A DNA stretch of 64,000 bases from Bacteroidota bacterium (GTDB lineage Bacteria; Bacteroidota; Bacteroidia; Bacteroidales; NBLH01), in assembly GCA_025361565.1 (NCBI GenBank), contig JANYKN010000116.1, forward strand, positions 124,001 to 188,000. The letters run 5' to 3'. A program made the position numbers and the translations under genes. Every line of letters begins with the position of its first letter. Positions within the stretch are counted from its first letter, which is position 1. Shown here piece after piece: positions 19,528 through 29,097 of this stretch. The notes under the pieces are model-generated. The model saw only the letters and a program-made list of their open reading frames with translations, ran no database searches and was not told the DNA's origin.

Positions 19528-20037
19528 CTATTCAATTTCGATCATTACTTTGTTACCTTCAACCAAATCACCTTCTTTGACATGAACGGCTTTTACTTTT
19601 CCAGGTTTGCGAACTTTAAATTCGCTTTCCATTTTCATGGCAGATACAATGATAACAGTTTGTCCTGCTTCAACTTCATCTCCGGGTTTTACCAATATTT
19701 TTACAACCTTTCCGGGCATTGGGGTGGAAATTGAATTTTCGCCTAAATGTGAATCTCCACTTTTGCGGTTTTTCATGTATTTACTCTCGGCATCAATGAT
19801 TTCAATCTGATAGGATCTGTAGAAAGTATTCACCAAGTAGTGTTTAGTTGAATTGCCAGGTACCATTTCTACATTATATGATTTTCCATTATAAATCACT
19901 GAATATATTCCTTGAGCTACTTTTATCATATCCAAATCGTATATCTTACCATCTACAGATACTTTTAAAATATTCCCTTCTTTTTTAATCAGCTCCAAAG
20001 CTGCGGTTCTGTCTTTAACTTTAAGGTCTAGTTTCAT
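19528..20037 (-). CDS. Biotin carboxyl carrier protein of the acyl-CoA carboxylase
   Basis: A 169-residue protein with a C-terminal biotinyl domain (about 100-169). The biotin-accepting Lys135 lies in the canonical AMKME motif, and the domain begins STPMPGKVVKILVKPGDEV. The N-terminal 90 residues contain beta strands (DGKIYDLDMI, YNGKSYNVEMV) like the linker/BT region found in acyl-CoA carboxylase carriers. It shuttles carboxybiotin between the biotin carboxylase and the carboxyltransferase encoded on either side. The frame begins with TTG at 20043, but the ATG at 20037 (MKLDLKVKDR) is preferred. Operon position supports propionyl-CoA carboxylase. Confidence 0.92.
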   Translation of the reverse strand: MKLDLKVKDRTAALELIKKEGNILKVSVDGKIYDLDMIKVAQGIYSVIYNGKSYNVEMVPGNSTKHYLVNTFYRSYQIEIIDAESKYMKNRKSGDSHLGENSISTPMPGKVVKILVKPGDEVEAGQTVIIVSAMKMESEFKVRKPGKVKAVHVKEGDLVEGNKVMIEIE

Positions 20038-20043
20038 GATCAA

Positions 20044-20152
20044 TGTGTGAATGAGTGAATGCTTAAATGAATGAGTGAATGATTAAATGAATTAATTATT
20101 GCCAAAATTTAAGCTTAAAATTTCTAATTTCTAATATACCAATTACAAATTT
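20044..20152 (-). other. Spacer with short tandem TGAATGAG-type repeats
   Basis: Between the biotin carboxylase and carrier genes the sequence contains GAATGAGTGAATG followed by AAATGAATGAGTGAATG (about 20049-20083), a small tandem duplication. No ORF or hairpin is evident. Confidence 0.4.
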
Positions 20153-21667
20153 CTAAAGTCGGTTAACTCCGCTCCTTCTTCCCCTAGCTTTCCAGTCGGC
20201 TCCATGCCTTAATGTTGCCATTGAAACCGTTTGTTTTACTTTATCTAACTTATCAGAATATTCAATAAAAGCAGAAATCAGTGCAATATCCTCACAATTA
20301 AGATCGCACTCTGAATCTGCAAGCAATCTTTCCAGATTATTCTCAATAAAATGGGTATTGTAATTTCCGATGCAAAAATCGGGAGATTCCATTATTCTCT
20401 CAAGGAATTTAATCGAAGTTTTTACACCGGTAATTTTATATTCGTAAAGTGCACGTCTCATCCTTGCAATAGCTTCACCACGGGTCTGTCCCCAAACAAT
20501 TAATTTCGAAATCATTGGATCGTAATAGATGGGAATGGTATAACCTTCGTATACATAACCATCGTGTCGCACACCAAGCCCAAGCGGTTCTTGTATATGT
20601 TTGATAGTACCTGGATTTGGCATAAAATTATTATCGGTATCTTCGGCATAAATCCGACATTCAATAGCATGGCCACTTTGTTTTAAATTTTCCTGTACGA
20701 ATGACAGAACTTTTCCATTCGCAATATTAATTTGTTCCTTAACAATATCAACTCCTACAACACGCTCAGTAATAGGATGTTCTACTTGTAGGCGAGTATT
20801 CATTTCGAGGAAATAATAATTAAGATTGTCATCCACAATAAATTCAATAGTACCTGCGCCATCGTAATTCACCGCTTTTGCTGCTGCCACAGCATAAGCG
20901 CCCATTTCGGCACGCACTTTTGGGGTCATAATTGGGGATGGGGTTTCCTCTACAACTTTTTGGTGACGTCGCTGAACCGAACATTCACGCTCGAAAAGGT
21001 GAACTGCATTTCCGTGTTTATCTGCAAGTATCTGGAATTCTATGTGATGTGGTGAATCGATATATTTTTCGATATAAACAGCATCATCGCCAAAAGCAGT
21101 CATTGCTTCACTTTTTGCTCCCCTCAGGGCGGGTAAAATATCTTTTTCTTCGCGAATAAGCCTCATTCCTTTACCGCCACCACCAGCCGATGCTTTGATC
21201 ATAACTGGAAGACCTACTTCTTTGATCGTTTTTAGCGCAAATTCATCGCTCGTAACTTTTTCGGTAGTTCCTGGAACAACAGGCACACCGGCAGCAATCA
21301 TGGTTTTTCGTGCAGTAATTTTATCACCCATGGTGGAAATAGCAAATGGAGATGGTCCGATAAATATAATTCCTGCTTCGCCACAACGCGCCGAAAATTT
21401 TGCATTTTCTGAAAGGAAACCATAACCGGGATGAATGGCATCGGCACCCGAAAGTTTGGCTACTTCAATTATTTTATCCATTTTCAAATAGCTTTCTGCT
21501 GACGGCGACGGTCCAATGTAATAGGCTTCATCAGCATAGCGCACATGCATGGATGTTCGATCGGCTTCAGAAAACACAGCCACTGATTGAATTCCCATTT
21601 CACGACATGAACGCATTATTCTCACGGCAATTTCGCCACGATTAGCTACCAGAACTTTTTTTATCAT
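20153..21667 (-). CDS. accC: Biotin carboxylase subunit (AccC/PccA type)
   Basis: About 504 residues forming an ATP-grasp biotin carboxylase that carboxylates the biotin on the neighbouring carrier with ATP and bicarbonate. The N-terminal domain opens MIKKVLVANRGEIAVRIM. The glycine-rich loop KASAGGGGKGMR covers ATP, the HIEFQIL strand follows, and the active-site block reads EMNTRLQVEHPITE. The C-terminal extension (about 450-504) is variable, as in the PccA-like short form without a fused biotin domain. The frame extends to a TTG at 21685 and an ATG at 21676; I chose the ATG at 21667 because MIKKVLVANRG is the conserved start. It is the first gene of the carboxylase operon. No promoter box was recognised upstream. 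Confidence 0.94.
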   Translation of the reverse strand: MIKKVLVANRGEIAVRIMRSCREMGIQSVAVFSEADRTSMHVRYADEAYYIGPSPSAESYLKMDKIIEVAKLSGADAIHPGYGFLSENAKFSARCGEAGIIFIGPSPFAISTMGDKITARKTMIAAGVPVVPGTTEKVTSDEFALKTIKEVGLPVMIKASAGGGGKGMRLIREEKDILPALRGAKSEAMTAFGDDAVYIEKYIDSPHHIEFQILADKHGNAVHLFERECSVQRRHQKVVEETPSPIMTPKVRAEMGAYAVAAAKAVNYDGAGTIEFIVDDNLNYYFLEMNTRLQVEHPITERVVGVDIVKEQINIANGKVLSFVQENLKQSGHAIECRIYAEDTDNNFMPNPGTIKHIQEPLGLGVRHDGYVYEGYTIPIYYDPMISKLIVWGQTRGEAIARMRRALYEYKITGVKTSIKFLERIMESPDFCIGNYNTHFIENNLERLLADSECDLNCEDIALISAFIEYSDKLDKVKQTVSMATLRHGADWKARGRRSGVNRL

Positions 21668-21926
21668 CTTTTGCATGTTCACCAATCAAATTTAAAAGGA
21701 AGTATAAAATATTTATTGTAAAAAATAAAAGTATAAAATTTTTAATCTAGATGTGTATATATGTAAAAATATAGAGTCATTATTATTTAGATTATAAGGA
21801 TACCTGAAAACAATCATACGCCCATTATCCAACTAATTGAAAAAAGAAAAAAGAAGAAAATCCTTTCATATTATTTAGAATTTGAGTATTTTAGAAATAA
21901 ATTTAATTCCATTAATCCCTGTATTG

Positions 21927-22985
21927 ATGAGAAACTACTCCAAATTGATCGTATTCTATTTTTCCGGAACCGGAAACGCAAAAAAAGCTGCCGAATGGAT
22001 CGTCAAATCTGCTGTTGAAAAAGGATTTCAAACTGAATTGATAAATATTGATCATTATAAGATAGATGAAAAAAGCCTTTTTAATGAACAAACATTAATT
22101 GGATTTTGCTCTCCAACCCATGGATTTAACTTGCCGCCTATCATGTTGCAGTTTATCTTTCAATTTCCTAAATCGAAAGGTGCCAATGTTTTTCTATTAA
22201 ACACAAGGGCAGGGATGAAATTATATAAATTGTTCCTTCCGGGATTAAGTGGAATTGCCCAATACTTTCCAGCACTAATGCTTCGATTAAAAGGTTACAG
22301 AATTGTTGGGATGCAACCAATGGACTTGCCATCCAATTGGATATCAATTCACCCCGGATTGAAGCAAAAAGTTGTCGATTCAATTTTTTTTAGATGTAAG
22401 AAAATTGCTTTAAGATTTGCAGATAAAATATTATCCGGTAAAAAAGTATATACCGCATTTTGGTCCTTGCCTTTTGATTTAGCAATTGCTCCTATTTCAT
22501 TAGGATATTATCTGATTGGAAGGTTTGCAATTGCCAAGACGTTTGTGGCAAACCAAAATTGCAACCAATGTGGTTTGTGTGTTAAAAACTGTCCCGTCAA
22601 TGCGATTAAGATGATTGATAACCGCCCGTTTTGGACCTTCGATTGTGAAAGCTGCATGCATTGTATGAATCACTGCCCAAAAAGATCGATTGAAACTGCA
22701 TTTGGATTTACTGTCATATTATGGTGGGCTGTCTTTTCTATTATTCCATTTTTTGCTCTCAAAATAATGTTAGATAAACAAATATTTCCAATACATTCAA
22801 ACTCAATTTGGGCTGAACTCATTTATCTTTTCTTTCAATCTATTGTTGCCTTGTTAATTATCTATGGCGCATACAGATTACTGCATTTTTTAATGAAGTT
22901 TTCGTTTTTCAATAAAATAATTACAAATACCTCATTGAGTCATTACAAATTTTGGCGAAGATATAAAGCACCAAAGGACTTTTAG
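21927..22985 (+). CDS. EFR1-family flavodoxin/2x[4Fe-4S] ferredoxin with membrane tail
   Basis: A protein of about 352 residues. The N-terminal flavodoxin-like domain has the FMN phosphate loop FSGTGNAKK, then FCSPTHGFNLPP and LNTRAG loops. Two [4Fe-4S] sites follow at about 212-222 (CNQCGLCVKNCP) and 240-250 (CESCMHCMNHCP). Two hydrophobic segments at about 263-285 and 305-330 would anchor it in the inner membrane. EFR1-type proteins are electron carriers of unknown partner. The frame is open back to a TTG at 21882; the ATG at 21927 (MRNYSKLIVFYFSGTG) places the flavin loop correctly. Neighbours give no hint of the redox partner; probably monocistronic. Confidence 0.85.
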   Translation: MRNYSKLIVFYFSGTGNAKKAAEWIVKSAVEKGFQTELINIDHYKIDEKSLFNEQTLIGFCSPTHGFNLPPIMLQFIFQFPKSKGANVFLLNTRAGMKLYKLFLPGLSGIAQYFPALMLRLKGYRIVGMQPMDLPSNWISIHPGLKQKVVDSIFFRCKKIALRFADKILSGKKVYTAFWSLPFDLAIAPISLGYYLIGRFAIAKTFVANQNCNQCGLCVKNCPVNAIKMIDNRPFWTFDCESCMHCMNHCPKRSIETAFGFTVILWWAVFSIIPFFALKIMLDKQIFPIHSNSIWAELIYLFFQSIVALLIIYGAYRLLHFLMKFSFFNKIITNTSLSHYKFWRRYKAPKDF

Positions 22986-23574
22986 CAAATTGTATTTTAA
23001 CTATTGTATTTTTACCCTATTAAAGTAATTTTTTGTATTTTAACAACCTAATTATTAAATCTTCTAAAAGAGTTTTTTAAAAAAAAGAATGAATAAAATT
23101 AGTAGGTGGTTAATTCAAATTATGTTGTAATTCTACTTTACGATGTTAAAAACAATTTGAAATTACAACACATAATTAAAAATAAGCACATAGGCAGATA
23201 GAAAAAAATCACAACAGGAACATTTTTTTCTAATATGCATTTAGGAGTAGGTGCCTTCATGTTTTTTTAACTATGTGTCTAAGTGGTAATTTTTTAAACT
23301 TTTCGGTACATGTGCAACATATTAAAATTCAATTATTTTTAACTTAGTAAATTAGAAGTAATCACAAATATTATTTCACAGAAATATTTATTGTAAATTT
23401 GAATTATAATGTTAACCTCTAATAATTGTGACTTCCATATATTTCATCCATAATTTTTTTATTGTGGTCAACAAAAAGATATTTTGTATGTTTTTTCTAT
23501 TAACATTATGAATTATTTGTGTTTGAAAATCAATTTAAACTATATTTTCTATTAAAAGCTAGACTCATATTAGG
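22986..23574. other. Long AT-rich gene-free region before the propeller kinase
   Basis: A 589-base stretch with many short A and T runs and no credible ORF. A weak complementarity exists between CACATAG (about 23189) and CTATGTG (about 23271). I could not place a convincing promoter box. It presumably carries the promoter and leader of the large hybrid kinase downstream. Confidence 0.5.
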
Positions 23575-26500
23575 ATGAAAAGAGTATTATTAAGTGGTCT
23601 TTTTTTCACTGTTCTGATGTTGTTTGGGAAACTTGCTCTTGCGCAAAATCCAAATATCCCATTTGATCATTTAACCAATGAAGAAGGCCTGCCTAATAGT
23701 ACAGTTTTTAATATTTTGCAAGATAAAAAAGGATTTTTATGGTTCGGAACTAAAAATGGATTATGCAGATATGATGGATATAATTTTACATTATTTAAAA
23801 CCATTGTAAATAACGATCATACTATTTCTGATAATTGGGTTAGCACTTTATTTGAAGATAGCAAAGGTGTTCTTTATGTTGGAACATGGAACCAGGGTTT
23901 GAACATATATAATAACAAAAATGAAAATTTTATACGATATAAGATAAGTCAGAATAAAGACTCTTTAGGCTCAAACAATATCAGAAGTATCAAAGAAGAT
24001 AGCAAAGGTATGATATGGATAGGCACTGCTGATAATGGATTCTATTCTTATGATAAGAAAGAGAGGAAATTCACTTCTTTTTCTTTGCCACCAAATTGCA
24101 TTAATAATTGTATTGATATGATTATCGATAAGGATGATAATCTTTGGATAGTAAATACAAGATTGGAACTTTTCAAATTTGCAACAAGAACCAAAGAGTT
24201 TAAAGTCATTAAAAAATCTTTTTCGAATGAACAAAATTTCGAAGAATTGAAAGCAAAGTTGCTGATAGATAGAAAAGGCATTCTGTGGATTTGCACAAAT
24301 TTTTCGGGCTTGTATAATTATGATTTAAAAAATAATATTATTAAACATTGGATTTCTGATCCAAATAATACCAACAGCTTGAATTCTAATATTATTTGTG
24401 ATATACAGGAAACCAATGACGGTAAAATCTGGATTGCAACAGATGGAGGAGGAATTGATATTTTTGATGTAGAAAAAAACAAATTCTATCACAATACACA
24501 CCACTTTAATAATAGTAAAAGCTTAAGTTCCAATGCTGTATATTGTTTATATTTAGATAGCTACAACAATATTTGGGCTGGCACTTATCTTAGCGGTATT
24601 AATATTTATAATCCTAATAAACTACAGTTTTCCACTTATCTTCCTAATACTTCAAATCAATCAGATTTGTCATCCAATTCTGTGTTAGCTATATATCAAG
24701 ACATGGACGGCGATTTTTTAATTGGTACCGACGGTGGTGGTATGCAAATATATAATCCTGATAAATTAGGAGGAAATTTCATTCATTATAATCCAGATGA
24801 AACTAATCCGAAAAGTGCTTGCCCTGAGGTGGTTAAAACGATTTATCAAACAAAGAATGGCATAATCTGGATTGGAACCTGGAATAACGGATTAGTAAAG
24901 TTTGATGAAAAAACCAATAAATTCACTTATTTGGGTTGGGATAATACAAATCCGGAAGCATTGGCAAGCCCTTATGTATGGTCGATTATGGAAGATGATA
25001 AGAATTTATTATGGATAGGAATATGGCCATTTGGAGTAGATATTTTTGATTGGAAAACAAATAAAGTTGTCAAACAAATAAGGCAATCCAATGGATTTAA
25101 GGGAAAATACGTGAGCCAGATTTTTAAAGATTCAAAAGGTCGGATTTGGGTCGCTACCGAAGATGCAGGATTGAATCGATACATTGCCAAATCTGATAAG
25201 TTTGTAAATTACCAAAATGATCCGAATAACCAAAGAAGTTTGTCATACAATAGCCTTTCAGGGGTGTTCGAAGACAGTAAGGGGACGATTTGGATTGAAA
25301 CTCAAGGTGGTGGACTTAATAAATACGATGAAATTACTGATGATTTTACTGTAATAAATGAAAAAAACGGATTGATAAACAATGAAATTGCAGGAATTCT
25401 GGAAGATGGAAATGGAGATTTTTGGATTTCTTCAAATAAAGGAATATTCAAGTTCTCCCCATCAACTTATATAACCAGAAGTTTTGACATAGATGATGGC
25501 ATACAGGGAAATCTATTCAACAATTGTGCCTCGTTAAAATCAAAAGATGGCAGGTTTTATTTTGGTGGAACTAATGGATTTAGTGCATTTTATCCAGAGC
25601 GGATTAAAGTCAATTCATACCAGCCACCATTGTATATCGTATCCTTTTCAATATTTAATAAACTTGTTGCAATCAATTCTCCAGATTCCATATTAAAGCA
25701 ATCAATCATTGAAACCAAGGAAATTACACTCCCTTATTCAAAATCTGTATTCACTTTTGAGTATGCATCTTTAAACTTTAATCGCACAAAGAAAAACCAA
25801 TATGCATATCGAATGGAAAACTTTGAAGACAATTGGAATTTTGTAGGCAATAAACGTTATGCCACTTATACTAATTTAGATCCTGGCCAGTATACTTTCT
25901 TAGTTAAAGCAACTAATGACGATGGCGTTTGGAATGGAAATCCTACATCAATAAAAATAACAATTACTCCTCCTTTTTATTATACATTATGGTTTAAGGC
26001 CTTAATTGCTTTTTCTATTTTACTTTGCGTATTTTTATTCTATAATTGGCGAACCTCTCAATTAAAAAGGCAAAAAAAGATTTTGGAAAAAAAAGTTAGT
26101 GAACGTACTGCAGATTTGAAAAATGCAAACACTGAACTAGAAGAACAAAAAGAAGAAATTTTACAGCAGAACGAAGAAATCAAACTTCAAAAAGAAGTTG
26201 TAGAAGAACAACATGCCAAAATTGAAACCGCTTATCAGAAATTGACTTTAAATGAACAACAGCTTGAAAAAGTTGTTGAGGAAAGAACAAAACAGCTTGT
26301 CATTGCAAAACAAAAAGCAGAAGAATCCGACAAATTAAAATCATCTTTTCTTGCCAATCTTTCGCACGAAATAAGAACTCCTTTAAATGCAATTGTAGGT
26401 TTTTCGGGTCTACTTATAGATGGAAAAGCAGAACAGGAAGAACAGGAAATGTTTAAGTCCATGATACAGAGCAGTTCAGATTCGCTATTAAATTTGATAA

Positions 26501-27459
26501 ATGATATTTTGGATTTTTCGAAGATTGAGGCCGGCCAAGTTGATATCATTGAAGCACCAGTTAACTTGTCCAAGATAATTGCTGAAATAAGGGAATTATC
26601 TAACCACACATTGTTGAAATTAAATTCAGGCTCAAATAAAGAAATTGATTTCCGAATCATATCTCCACCAGAATTTAATGATATGGTAATTATTTCGGAT
26701 GAAAACAGATTGAAACAAATCCTTCAAAATCTCATCAATAATGCCTTTAAGTTTACTTCAAAAGGATTCGTTGAATTAAGCTTTGAATTAATTAACGACA
26801 GAAAGTTTTTAAAATTTTCTGTTAAGGATACAGGCATTGGGATTAGTAAAGAAAATCAGGAGATAATATTTGGACAGTTCCGGAAAATCGAAAACCCTTC
26901 AAGCAACTTATATCGAGGCACAGGCATAGGATTATCAATTTGTAAACACCTTGTAAAAATGCTTGGTGGAACTATTGGAGTTGAATCCGATCTGGGAAAA
27001 GGGTCGGTTTTTCATTTTACTATACCATTTCAAATGCAAAATATTGTGAGTAAGAAAGATCCAACTCAGTTTATTGGTTTGCAAATTCCAAATTTTAAGG
27101 ATAAAAACATATTAATCGTTGAAGATGAAGACTCAAATTTTATCTTAATCGAGTTATATCTTAAAAAAACGAATGCTACAATTATAAGAGCAAGCAATGG
27201 ACTCGAAGCTTTGGAATTATATAATAAAAATCCCAACTTTGACATTATACTCATGGACATAAAAATGCCTGTTATGGATGGTTTTGAAGCACTTAAAAAT
27301 ATAAGAAAAAACAAGAGCTCAGCAATAATAATTGCCCAAACCGCACATTCCTACACAGACGAAATTGAAAAAATTAAAGTAGTCGGATTTACTGACTATT
27401 TGCTTAAACCAATTGGTGCAAACAAACTTTATTTAACACTTCAGAAATATTTGGAATAA
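23575..27459 (+). CDS. Membrane hybrid kinase with periplasmic two-component propeller, Y_Y_Y, HisKA, HATPase and receiver domains
   Basis: A 1294-residue sensor. A signal peptide (about 1-23) leads into a long periplasmic beta-propeller made of repeated units such as DKKGFLWFGTKNGLCRYDG and DSKGRIWVATEDAGLNRY (about 25-690), then a Y_Y_Y domain (about 715-790) and one membrane span (about 805-825). In the cytoplasm come a coiled coil, HisKA with His931 in SHEIRTP, HATPase with the GTGIGLS loop, and a receiver with Asp1228 in LMDIKMP. Canonical Bacteroidota hybrid two-component systems of this design end in an AraC-type DNA-binding domain; this one stops after the receiver. It is followed by an APC permease after 176 bases. 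Ligand unknown; glycans are common for this propeller type. Confidence 0.93.
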   Translation: MKRVLLSGLFFTVLMLFGKLALAQNPNIPFDHLTNEEGLPNSTVFNILQDKKGFLWFGTKNGLCRYDGYNFTLFKTIVNNDHTISDNWVSTLFEDSKGVLYVGTWNQGLNIYNNKNENFIRYKISQNKDSLGSNNIRSIKEDSKGMIWIGTADNGFYSYDKKERKFTSFSLPPNCINNCIDMIIDKDDNLWIVNTRLELFKFATRTKEFKVIKKSFSNEQNFEELKAKLLIDRKGILWICTNFSGLYNYDLKNNIIKHWISDPNNTNSLNSNIICDIQETNDGKIWIATDGGGIDIFDVEKNKFYHNTHHFNNSKSLSSNAVYCLYLDSYNNIWAGTYLSGINIYNPNKLQFSTYLPNTSNQSDLSSNSVLAIYQDMDGDFLIGTDGGGMQIYNPDKLGGNFIHYNPDETNPKSACPEVVKTIYQTKNGIIWIGTWNNGLVKFDEKTNKFTYLGWDNTNPEALASPYVWSIMEDDKNLLWIGIWPFGVDIFDWKTNKVVKQIRQSNGFKGKYVSQIFKDSKGRIWVATEDAGLNRYIAKSDKFVNYQNDPNNQRSLSYNSLSGVFEDSKGTIWIETQGGGLNKYDEITDDFTVINEKNGLINNEIAGILEDGNGDFWISSNKGIFKFSPSTYITRSFDIDDGIQGNLFNNCASLKSKDGRFYFGGTNGFSAFYPERIKVNSYQPPLYIVSFSIFNKLVAINSPDSILKQSIIETKEITLPYSKSVFTFEYASLNFNRTKKNQYAYRMENFEDNWNFVGNKRYATYTNLDPGQYTFLVKATNDDGVWNGNPTSIKITITPPFYYTLWFKALIAFSILLCVFLFYNWRTSQLKRQKKILEKKVSERTADLKNANTELEEQKEEILQQNEEIKLQKEVVEEQHAKIETAYQKLTLNEQQLEKVVEERTKQLVIAKQKAEESDKLKSSFLANLSHEIRTPLNAIVGFSGLLIDGKAEQEEQEMFKSMIQSSSDSLLNLINDILDFSKIEAGQVDIIEAPVNLSKIIAEIRELSNHTLLKLNSGSNKEIDFRIISPPEFNDMVIISDENRLKQILQNLINNAFKFTSKGFVELSFELINDRKFLKFSVKDTGIGISKENQEIIFGQFRKIENPSSNLYRGTGIGLSICKHLVKMLGGTIGVESDLGKGSVFHFTIPFQMQNIVSKKDPTQFIGLQIPNFKDKNILIVEDEDSNFILIELYLKKTNATIIRASNGLEALELYNKNPNFDIILMDIKMPVMDGFEALKNIRKNKSSAIIIAQTAHSYTDEIEKIKVVGFTDYLLKPIGANKLYLTLQKYLE

Positions 27460-27635
27460 AAACAAGAAAATGCTTTACCCTTCATTTTGTTTTGCAATCG
27501 CTCCAGTACCTGAGACAATATTTTATTCATACATAACTATTCTTTTAAGATCCTATCATTTTGTAGTTGTTAGATAAAATCTGTTAGTTTATACTCCATG
27601 ATCAATTTTGAATAATTTCAATTAAAGACCTAAAT

Positions 27636-28988
27636 ATGATTAAGAACACAGAGGATGAAGGTTTGAAAAGAGTAGTAGGAATAAGGGCTTTGGCCGCAAT
27701 TGCCGTAAATAATACCATAGGAGGTGGAATTTTTGTTTTGCCTGCAATTGTTGCAGCTGCACTGGGTGCATCAGGAATTTTAGCCTATCTAATTTGTGGA
27801 ATATTGATCTTTTTTATCATTCTATGCTTTGCCGAAACTGGCAGTAAAATATCTACAAGCGGAGGTGCATATACTATCATTGAAAATGCGTTTGGACCTT
27901 ATGCAGGATTTTTGGCAAACACTTTATATTGGTTTGGTTATGCGGTTATCAGTGATGCTGCTATTGCCAATGCTTTGGCAGATATTTTGGCTGTCCCAGC
28001 ACCTTTATTGTCAGTATTCATTTATCGGGCAATTTTCTTTTTAATTGTACTTGGCGGACTTTCGATAATTAATTTCAGAGGGGTTAAACATGGTGTGTTC
28101 ATAGTAGAATTAAGTACATTCGCCAAACTTATCCCTTTAATGCTATTGATTCTTGTTGGTACTTTCCATATAAATATGTCGAATTTAAAATGGAATCATT
28201 GGCCTTCAGCCTTTAATCTAGGACAGGTTTCATTGGTTTTGTTTTTTGCATTTATTGGCTCAGAGAATGCTTTATCAACAGGTGGAGAAATAAAAAATCC
28301 TAAAAGGACGGTTCCAATTGGAATGCTTTTAGGTATAACAGGTTCAGTATTAATTTACATATTGATACAATCCATTTCTCAGGGAGTTCTTGGTTCAGAC
28401 TTACCTGGATATAAAGAAGCACCATTAGCTGAACTTGCTTCTAGATTAATAGGTCCGATAGGTGTTTTAATAATAACTGCAGGTGCCGTAATATCTATTT
28501 TTGGTACTATAAGTGGTGATGTTTTAGGTATTCCACGGGTTTTGTTTGCTGCTTCAAAAAATGGATTACTTCCGAAAGTACTTTCCAAAATTCATCCTCG
28601 CTTTGCAACCCCATATTGGTCTATATTTATTTATAGTTTCCTTGTTTTTATTCTTTCTATTTCTGGTGGATTTAAGTTGTTGGCTACCATTTCGAGTGCT
28701 TCCATTTTAATTATCTATTTAGGTGTTGTTCTTGCCCAAATTAAACTGAGGATCAATAAGGATACTACGAACCTTACAGATTCTTTCAAGGTTCCTTTTG
28801 GTATTGTTATACCTGTAATTTCAGTTATCACAATTTTTTGGTTACTATCAAATTTGGCAAAGGAAGAGGCTCTAGGAATTGGTGTTTTTCTTGTTACGCT
28901 TTCAGTTATTTATTTTATCATGATTTTGATAAGGAAAAAATTGAAACTGGCTAAGTTAATCGGTAGCATACCAATTAACAAAAAGTGA
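27636..28988 (+). CDS. APC-superfamily amino acid permease
   Basis: A 450-residue integral membrane transporter with about 12 hydrophobic helices. The first helix carries the glycine-rich NNTIGGGIFVLP substrate/ion motif of the APC fold, followed by an intracellular CFAETGSKISTSGGAYTI segment typical of the second and third helices. It would import or exchange amino acids or polyamines with protons or another substrate; specificity cannot be read from sequence. It is encoded just after the propeller hybrid kinase on the same strand, which might regulate it, although the 176-base gap argues against tight coupling. Confidence 0.88.
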   Translation: MIKNTEDEGLKRVVGIRALAAIAVNNTIGGGIFVLPAIVAAALGASGILAYLICGILIFFIILCFAETGSKISTSGGAYTIIENAFGPYAGFLANTLYWFGYAVISDAAIANALADILAVPAPLLSVFIYRAIFFLIVLGGLSIINFRGVKHGVFIVELSTFAKLIPLMLLILVGTFHINMSNLKWNHWPSAFNLGQVSLVLFFAFIGSENALSTGGEIKNPKRTVPIGMLLGITGSVLIYILIQSISQGVLGSDLPGYKEAPLAELASRLIGPIGVLIITAGAVISIFGTISGDVLGIPRVLFAASKNGLLPKVLSKIHPRFATPYWSIFIYSFLVFILSISGGFKLLATISSASILIIYLGVVLAQIKLRINKDTTNLTDSFKVPFGIVIPVISVITIFWLLSNLAKEEALGIGVFLVTLSVIYFIMILIRKKLKLAKLIGSIPINKK

Positions 28989-29013
28989 TTTATTAGTTCA
29001 AGTGAACCAAACT

Positions 29014-29052
29014 GTGAAAGACGATGAATAATCAATATTCATCATCCTTCAC
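29014..29052. terminator. Hairpin between convergent permease and aminopeptidase genes
   Basis: Two 17-base arms (beginning GTGAAAGACGATGAATA) pair with two mismatches around a 5-base loop. The element is centred between the convergent stop codons at 28988 and 29098. Flanking T-rich sequence is weak, so a bidirectional termination role is likely but not proven. Confidence 0.55.
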
Positions 29053-29097
29053 TCCACCTTTTATGTTCAATCCAATTAATAATTGACTTATCAGATT

